64,000 nt of DNA from Babylonia areolata (lineage: Eukaryota > Mollusca > Gastropoda > Neogastropoda > Buccinidae): NCBI RefSeq assembly GCF_041734735.1, contig NC_134878.1, positions 50,196,004-50,260,003 of the forward strand. The letters run 5' to 3'. Each line of letters opens with the position of its first letter. Positions within the stretch are counted from its first letter, which is position 1. Below the pieces are notes generated by a model. That model had not been told where the DNA came from. It did no database searches and saw only the letters and a program-made list of their open reading frames with translations. Of this stretch, positions 38,701-47,250 are shown in pieces. The position numbers and the translations under genes were made by a program.

Positions 38701-41700
38701 AGACTTTTGGAATCACGAACAACCGGCCGTAAAAACCGGGGCCCGGGTCCGAGAGTTGAGATATCGCCCTATGAGGAGTAGGTGCGATATCTCTTTCTCT
38801 AAGACGCTCCTCTGCTCCATCGAGCTGGGCACACTAAGGAGGAGGAGGGATTTTTAAAGAGGGGGGGGGGTTTCCCCCCCCCAAAGGGGAGCATGTCCCC
38901 CGGGGCCCCTAAGCACCGCCACAACCAGTCGTTGGGGTCCCAGAGCAGCCACTGATGCGCGTGCCGGGGGGAAAGGGGGGGGGGGGTTTCCCCTTATTTT
39001 GGAGGGGCTGAACGCGGGGGTTTGCTGAATCGGGGCCCAGTCTTTGGGGGGTGCTCCCTTTTCGGGCCTTTGGGGCAGGGCCCGGGAACGGCTTGGACCC
39101 AGGGAGGTGTTTTTTTTTCCTTTTGGGGCCGCTGATTCTGACACCCCGGGCTTTGGCTTAGGGGGGCGAGGTAAATGGAGGAGCCCGGGTTTGGGGGGTC
39201 TTTTTTAAAAGGCATAAAACCCTGGCCCCCCCTGGGGGATTGGGCAAAATATGAGGCCCCCTCCCGGTTTGTCTTTTTGCCCTGTGTGACAAAAGGGCGG
39301 CGCAACGGGCCCAAAAAGAGGGAGTGCGGGCTGTGCTGGGAGGGGGCCGCAGAGCAGCCCTCTCCTCTACTGGAATGTTAGAGAGGCGGGAGAACAGCAT
39401 CCCGCCGCGCTAGCACCGTATTGAAGTGAAGGCTGGTAGCTGCTGCGTTCTGCAGCTGCCGTGAGACCCGACGCAACTCGACTTGCCAAAAGTGTTTAAC
39501 CTCGGGTCTGAGAGAGGCCAGGCCGCCAGGCAGAAGAGGAGACTCCGTGTCCTGCTGAACTGGACGTCGTTCCACAGCTCATTGGCTCTGTGGAGGAACG
39601 CGTCAAAGAACGGTATAAGCCGTGGACACCTCGAGGACAGGCAGCGGCGGCCAGTTTGTCCCACTCTGCAAATCTCTTAAAGGAAGAGTAGCTGAGGTGG
39701 GGAAGGTGGTGCGCTGTGAGACCAACATCCTGTCTGTGCGGAGGGCTCTGCTTCCCTGTAGGCAGGGTGGTTCCTGTGTGTACCAGGACCACACTCCTCC
39801 CTTGGAGGGATCTTTAAGGAACTTGCCTGGGGCAAAAGCGCCCGGGGCAGAGAGTGACTCCCTGCCTGGAGGAGGGATGGAAGAGCACCCCTGACGGTGC
39901 GGGCTGGCTTATTAAGCCACTCCTGAGCCATTTCTGGCACTCTGAGTCGCCTTGTGGTTCTGGAGTTAGAGTCACCTGACCGTAGGAGGGTTAAGGGTGA
40001 CAAAGTTGCCTGAGGGACTGATTCAGCATGTGTGACCCTATTGGGGAGGGTCAGTTCGAGCTCGGCAAAGTCCGAGTTTGGTTCAGGCTGGTCCCTAGGG
40101 AGGCGCTGGGCTCCTCTGTGCAACTGGGATGGGGGCGAAGAGTGCTCATCTGCTTGTTCGCCTCATCCGAAGACAGGGGCTGTCCTTCTTGTTCACAGTC
40201 CATCCCCTGCTGGGGTGCCATCCCAAGGGATGATACCCACGGGGGCGCGTCCTGTGGGCTGTGGTCAGCCAGCGGGATGAGCTGGGGCGATCCCGAGCAG
40301 GGAAACCCCGGGCCCCCCGGGTTTTGTCCTTGAACCCCCGAAAAAAAGGGGGGGAGTGTGTGGACCCCCTAGGTCCAAAACCCTGCCTTTGGGGGGTGGG
40401 TGCCACAAACCCTTTTCAGGGGAGAGCGCCAGGACGCCAGAGGGAAAACCCAAAAAGGTGCTGTGAGGGGGGCCCAAAAACCCACTCAAACTCCCTTTTA
40501 GGACCCCAGGGCTGGGTAGGGGGGGAACAGCACTCCCACGGGCTGAGCAGGGGCCCCCAGCCCGCCGTCGGGCCCGAAAAGGAGCCGAGTGGAAACCCTG
40601 GCGGTCAAACCCGGCCCCTGCCCGGCAAAAGGACCCTTCCCGGGGTGTAGTGTTAAATTATGGGGTCGAGGAGCTCGACCTGCCCCAACCCCAGGAGTCA
40701 ATCCCCCTTTCGGGGCTGTGTTGTCACTTGTGGTTGTTTCTGGGTTTTGGGTTTCCGGGGGGGAGCGGGGCCCGGGGTTTGACCCGGGGCTCCCGGGAAC
40801 CCACGCCTGCACCATAGGTGCACCCCAGTACGGGTAGAATCGGGGGATTCCACCCGTGGGCACAGCCATCCCGTGACCCCCAGCCCCAAGGGTCGCTGGT
40901 GCCCTTGAACCTCGTTGAAGGGAAAAACCTGGCCAAGTCGGAAGGGAGGTTCAGGTCCGACTTGGGTGTCAGACAGCGCCGAAAGGCCGGCGGTCTGACT
41001 GCCCGGAACCGCCTGACACCGCGGGACTCCCCCAGCAGGGGAGACCGGCCGGCTAGCGGGGAGACCTGCAGAGCAGGTTGCCACAGCGCCCAGAATCCCC
41101 CTCCCGTGGGGAGACCTGGGGTGGCTTGGCCCGGGGTGGGCTAAGTGGAGGTCCCCCCCCGGAACCCAAATGTTTTTCTCCCCCAGGAGGAGGTGGGGGA
41201 GGGGGGTCGACCGAGAAGGGAGGAGGGGAAACAGCACTGGGGCCCCTGAGGGCCGTCTCCGTGTGGGGGACCCGGGTAACCGGCGGGGGGCGGCCTCCCC
41301 TTGGGAGTCCGCACCCAGCTGCGTGCTACTCCCCCTTCCACCCGCCTCGCGCTGGGACACTTCGGGAGGTGACGCTCGAATCCCTTTCCCCCCGGTCCAC
41401 TTCATGACCGTTTTATCGGACGGCGTCCCCTCCGCGATCAGCGTCTGCCAGACGCATCGCCGCGGTCCTATCGGGAGACATCATGAGCTCCGGGCCTGGG
41501 AGAGTCTCTTGGCGAGTATCTCTGCCAGCATCATGATCCCTGCCTTCGTAGGATGGCAAAACGAGGCATGGTACCGCGCGTAGCACCCAGCGAACAATTC
41601 GATCCCCCAACAGAGAAAGCGAAAGACAGGATCGACTCAGAGGTAGACTAAATACGAAGCAATCGAGGGGGCCGAGTCGAAACGAGTACACAGAATGTAA

Positions 41701-44700
41701 GCACAATATACATGCAAGCCGCATACAACAAAATAAGGCCAATGAAACGCTCTAATAGCCAAAAAAGCGTTAGACGAGACAGAGCGAAAACCTGACAAGA
41801 TGGCGTGGGAGAGCCTTGCGCCAAAGGAACTGATTCAGTGCTTATAGCTGTTAGAGGCGTTTGATTGGCTAAGAGCGGGCCGAGACTAAGAGGGGCGTCT
41901 TTTCACTGTTAGCCGCGCGAAATTTGGCCAAACAGAGCAAACCATAGGCCTAGTTTGCATCAGTTTGACATGGTACAGTATATGACACCAAAATATATAT
42001 ATATATTGGCCACACACAACAGATTGAAAAGAATAATTATAAAAGTCATTTTGAACTCCAGGCTATGTCAATAAAAGGCCTGTGTCAGGAGTTTCCAATC
42101 CTATTATTACTGTCAATGGACAATCTGTGTTAGGATATAGTGCTGTTTAGACTAATGTGGAACAATTTGCATTAGGATACAGTTAATACTATTTTAGACT
42201 CCTACTGAACAAAGTGCTTGGGAGATAGTTTATGCTATACAGACTAACATAGAATAATGTGCAATCAGGGACTGTTTAGACTAAGACAGAACAATGTGCA
42301 TTTGGAGAAAAGTAATACTATTTAGACTAATTCTTTAAATATTCAATACATTTGGACTAAAACAGAACAATCTGCACTATGAGATTGTAAATAGTGTTCA
42401 GAGACTTATAAACAATCTGAATATATTAGGAGATAGTCAATACTGTGTAGACTGAATAGTAAATACAGAACAATCTGACTTTAGTTGACAGTTAATTCAC
42501 TTCACACACACACACACACACGCAAACATACACACACACACACACATTGGCACGCGCACACGCACACACACATGCACGCAATCACACACACACACATTGG
42601 CAGCGCACACGCATACACACACACGAACAACAACAAACCTTTCCTCGTTTGGTTTTGTTGCGGCTGCCTTTATCGAAGATCAAATGACTGCCACTCTTGA
42701 CGGTGATGCAAGCATGTTCTTTGGACAACGACTGGAGAACAAAAAGATTTGACCACTTCTTATTGCTTGGTAACGAACAATTCAAACTCCAGTCTCATTA
42801 AAAAAACAAAATAAAACAAAAATAACTATTCATAAAACCTTTGTGGGATCCCTTAAAAAATGAATAAGATCAGTAACATTCATTATAACATCATCTTCTA
42901 TTTACTGGTTTTGTTCTCTATGCCTGCATGCATTTACACATAACTGTGTATGTGGGTGATGTGCATACATCCTCATGGTATGCCTGTGTTCTCCTACCCT
43001 TGTGGAATGTCACACTGCGTTTGTGCATGTGCATGGTTGCATGAGTGTGTCTGTATATGTGTGTGTGTGCGCATGTACTTTATGTATTTGTATTTCTTTT
43101 TATCACAACAGATTTCTCTGTGTGAAATTCGGGCTGCTCTCCCCAGGGAGAGCCCGTCGCTATACTACAGCGCCACCCATTTTTTTGTATTTTTTCCTGC
43201 GTGCAGTTTTATTTGTTTTTCCTATCGAAGTGGAATTTTCTACAGAATTTTGTCAGGAACAACCCTTTTGTTGCTGTGGGTTCTTTTATGTGTGCTAAGT
43301 GCATGCTGCACACGGGACCTCAGTTTATCGTCTCATCTGAATGACTAGCGTCCAAACCACCACTCAAGGTCTAGTTGAGGGGGAGAAAATATCGGCGGCT
43401 CAGCCGTGATTCGAACCAGTGTGCTCAGATTCTCTCGCTTCCAAGGCGGACGCGTTACCTCTAGGCCATTACTCCACATCATTACTATGTGATAACCAGT
43501 ATTTTATCATTGTAAATGGGAGGTATGCGTGACTATAGACCTTTGCCAAATACTGGTGGATGAAATGTCTGAAAGTGACATCGTTCAATAAGACATGTAG
43601 AAATCAAGTTTGTATGTGCTGTGTGCATAGTAAACTGCACTAACACTTTAGCCAGATGAGCTGGAACACATGCTGTGGCATGTGTCAGAACTGAACCTGA
43701 TTCCACGGAGAAATATGATACAAGAGTTATACAAGTGGATACAAAGACTCATTCATGTCTGTACTCAAGGCATCTTGGATTGGAAAACCAGACAAAAAAT
43801 TTGTTGACAGCAGAAAAAATGTATTTCCTTCTTGACTAAAATTTCTTTTTTTTTCTATATATTCGTACACAACACATAAATGTGTGTACACACACATAAG
43901 AAAAAATATGCACCAACATAAAAAAGTTACTGACAACCTTCTTTCGAATTTAAAGTCTGACATCCAGCCAACCAGAGCATAATCTTTTTTTTTCTATAGA
44001 AATTCACCTAAACTGACATGTACAGTTTTCCATCCATTCAATACAGGACACACACACACACACTACACACACACACTTACCTTGGAAGGAATGCAGATCT
44101 GGCAAGACTCATGTCTTCCGATGATGTTCTCACCTGAAAACGAATGGCATTTCCAGTCACAATAAAATCTTGGACATACATAGACATCACACCAGTGACT
44201 TCAAAAATCACAAACTGAAGAACTGAACACAACAAGCAGAGTGTAAAGGATGTTCCACACGCACTGAATGATATACGTGTTCATGGACTGTTGTTTAAGA
44301 ACTAACACACCTTTTCCTGAGATGGATGACCTAAGACCTGAGTCTTTAAATCCTCTTTCTTCTGCGTGGGCTTTTACGTGTATGACCCGTTTTTTACCCC
44401 CGCCATGTAGGCAGCCATACTCCGTTTTCGGGGGTGTGCATGCTGGGTATGTTCTTGCTTCCCATAAACCCACCGAAATGCTGACATGGATTACAGGATC
44501 TTTAACGTGCGTATTTGATCTTCTGCTTGCATATACACACGAAGGGGGTCAGGCACTAGCAGGTCTGCACATATGTTGACCTGGGAGATCGTAAAAAAAA
44601 ATTCTCCCACCCTTTACCCACCAGGCGCCGTCACCGTGATTCGAACCCGGGACCCTCAGATTGACAGTCCAATGCTTTAACCACTCAGCTATTGCACCCG

Positions 44701-46929
44701 TCACTGAGTTAAATCAATTCTCTTCCTGCATTCAGATTGAAACGAGATAGATCGTATTGTTTTGTGCTGTGTTGAAAAGTGCTGCGTTGTGTTGTATTTC
44801 TGTTTTGTCACAACAGATTTCTTAGTGTTAAACTTGGGCTGCTCTCTCCAAAGAGAGCACATCACAACAGTGCAGCACCACCCTTCTTTTCTTTCTTTTT
44901 TTCTGTCTGCAAGTGTTTTTGTTTTACTATCAAAAAGGATTTTTCTACAGAATTTTGCCAGAGGCAACCCTTTTGTTGCCATGGGCTCTTTTACATGCGC
45001 TAAGTGCATGCTAAAAACAGGAATTCTCGTTTTTTATTATCTTATCCGATTGACTAGCAACCAGACACACTCAAAACTAGTGGAGGAACAGAAAATAGCA
45101 GTGAACGTGGGATTTGACCCCATGCGCTCAGATTCTCTCGCTTCATGGGCCACCACTCCACAGATAATCAGCCTTGTGGTAAGTCAGTATTAAACCCCTT
45201 AACTTCTTGTCATGCTGTGAATGAATATATGACAGGAGTCAAAATATCAAAGAGTATTTTTAATCATTCAATGCACTAAACAATCGGCCATTGGTTGGAT
45301 CAACAACAAAAGAGTGTGTGTGCACAAAGAGGATTACCATTTGTTGACTATATATGTGGCAGCTATGCGTCTACGTTTCTGCAGTATATATTACACTGCT
45401 GCTGTGTATGCTTGTCAGTGAAGGGCTGTAACCTCAGAGTGGAGAGAGATTACAGGTCAGGATGTCAGCCACCAATCTGGATTTGGAATTCTTCCTCTCA
45501 GGACTACACTGCTTTAGCACAGCAAAATCAATGACATCACCAACATGTTCACACGAATCACAGAAAACATGGTTAAAAGTGATGCGCCACTGATCTCACT
45601 TCACCAAGGTTCAGCAACTAAAGGGTTAAAGCGCATTCCTTTACCAGGTCTCACCTTCATACACAGGGTATTCTTTATTCTGAAGACCCTTTTGTTCCAG
45701 AACAATTAGATGAGCAACCTGAAAAATGAATGAAAGATGTGATTTGTGATCATCATCATCAAATCATCACAAGCACAAACCATTTGATACTTATCAACCT
45801 AAAGTCTAAACTGGTATTAGATATATACTGAATCAGATTATTCTTTTCATTCAGCAGGACATCTTTGGACTGTTCTTTTGTTCTTTTAATTTTAACACTG
45901 AACAGACCGTATGAAACAATACTGGATTTGGACTTAACAGAAACATATTTGTGACAAAAAGATTACCAGAGACATATGCGTGACAAAGATTACCAGTACG
46001 TCACATGTACAATGATAATTTCTTTCAGTTACTTTCTGTAATAAATACACACAAGTACACAACTGTGAATTGTGTCCATATCACAATGCCAAATACACAT
46101 ATTCACACAGATTAAATAATTCATACACATACAAGCGTGCACACAAATGCACAAACTAACAATCTGAGTCAACACCTGTAAATGCACTGCAGTGCACTAC
46201 AATGTGGCTGAAAGCATGTCATATGATTAGAATACTTCAAAGAAGAATGAAAACTTAAACTGAAATACATTTACAAAATATGCTACTGTTAATGAACTCA
46301 CTGGTTTTCTTTGCGAGGCTGACAAATCATCTTCATCCGTTTCATCATCAGACTCATCGTGATAAATTGCCTGTGTTGCATCAATGGTATCAAAGTCCAT
46401 CCCTAAACAGACATAACAATCAATCAGAATTCGGAGAATAAAAGAATTGGAAAAATTTTTTAATCATAAATATTATAAAATTATCAACACTTTTATAAAT
46501 GCCACTTATCAAGTGCCACAATTCCATGAAGTTTAAAATTAGATCAAACATTTTCCAAAAGTACTCTGCGTGTGTGTATGTGTGTGCACACGCACGCATG
46601 AGTGTTTGCGTATGTGTGTGTGTGTGTAATTGACAATGTTCATGAAAGATGAGACCAGAGTAAAGTAGAGAGAAGATAAAATATGTTTTATATGGCCATA
46701 ATGTGTGTGTGATATGTCAGTGTGGTATGTTAAGGTATATTATTTTTTCATTCGTATATTATGTATAAATGCAAGCACATGAGAGCATGAGTATGACTGC
46801 ACTAATGAGCAGGCAATGTGTACATGCATGTTTGTGCATGCTCATAAATATAAGTGCTGCATGTGGAAACAAGTGTGAGTATGTGTGCGCGCGCGCAGCC
46901 GCGCGTGTGCTGTGTGTTGTGAGAGACTC

Positions 46930-46980
<51 letters not shown>

Positions 46981-47045
46981 CAGAAAAAGAGAAAGACATA
47001 GACAGAGAGAAAGACAGAGGGAGAGAGATGCATACATGCAAATGC

Positions 47046-47096
<51 letters not shown>

Positions 47097-47102
47097 AGAC
47101 TC

Positions 47103-47153
<51 letters not shown>

Positions 47154-47218
47154 CAGAAAAAGAGAAAGACATAGACAGAGACAAAGACAGAGGGAGAGAG
47201 ATGCATACATGCAAATGC

Positions 47219-47250
<32 letters not shown>

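Noticed and set aside
39000-41410. Several long frames on both strands in GC-rich sequence
   Set aside because: They lie in the poor-quality part of the DIRS element; composition keeps frames open and none resembles a host gene.
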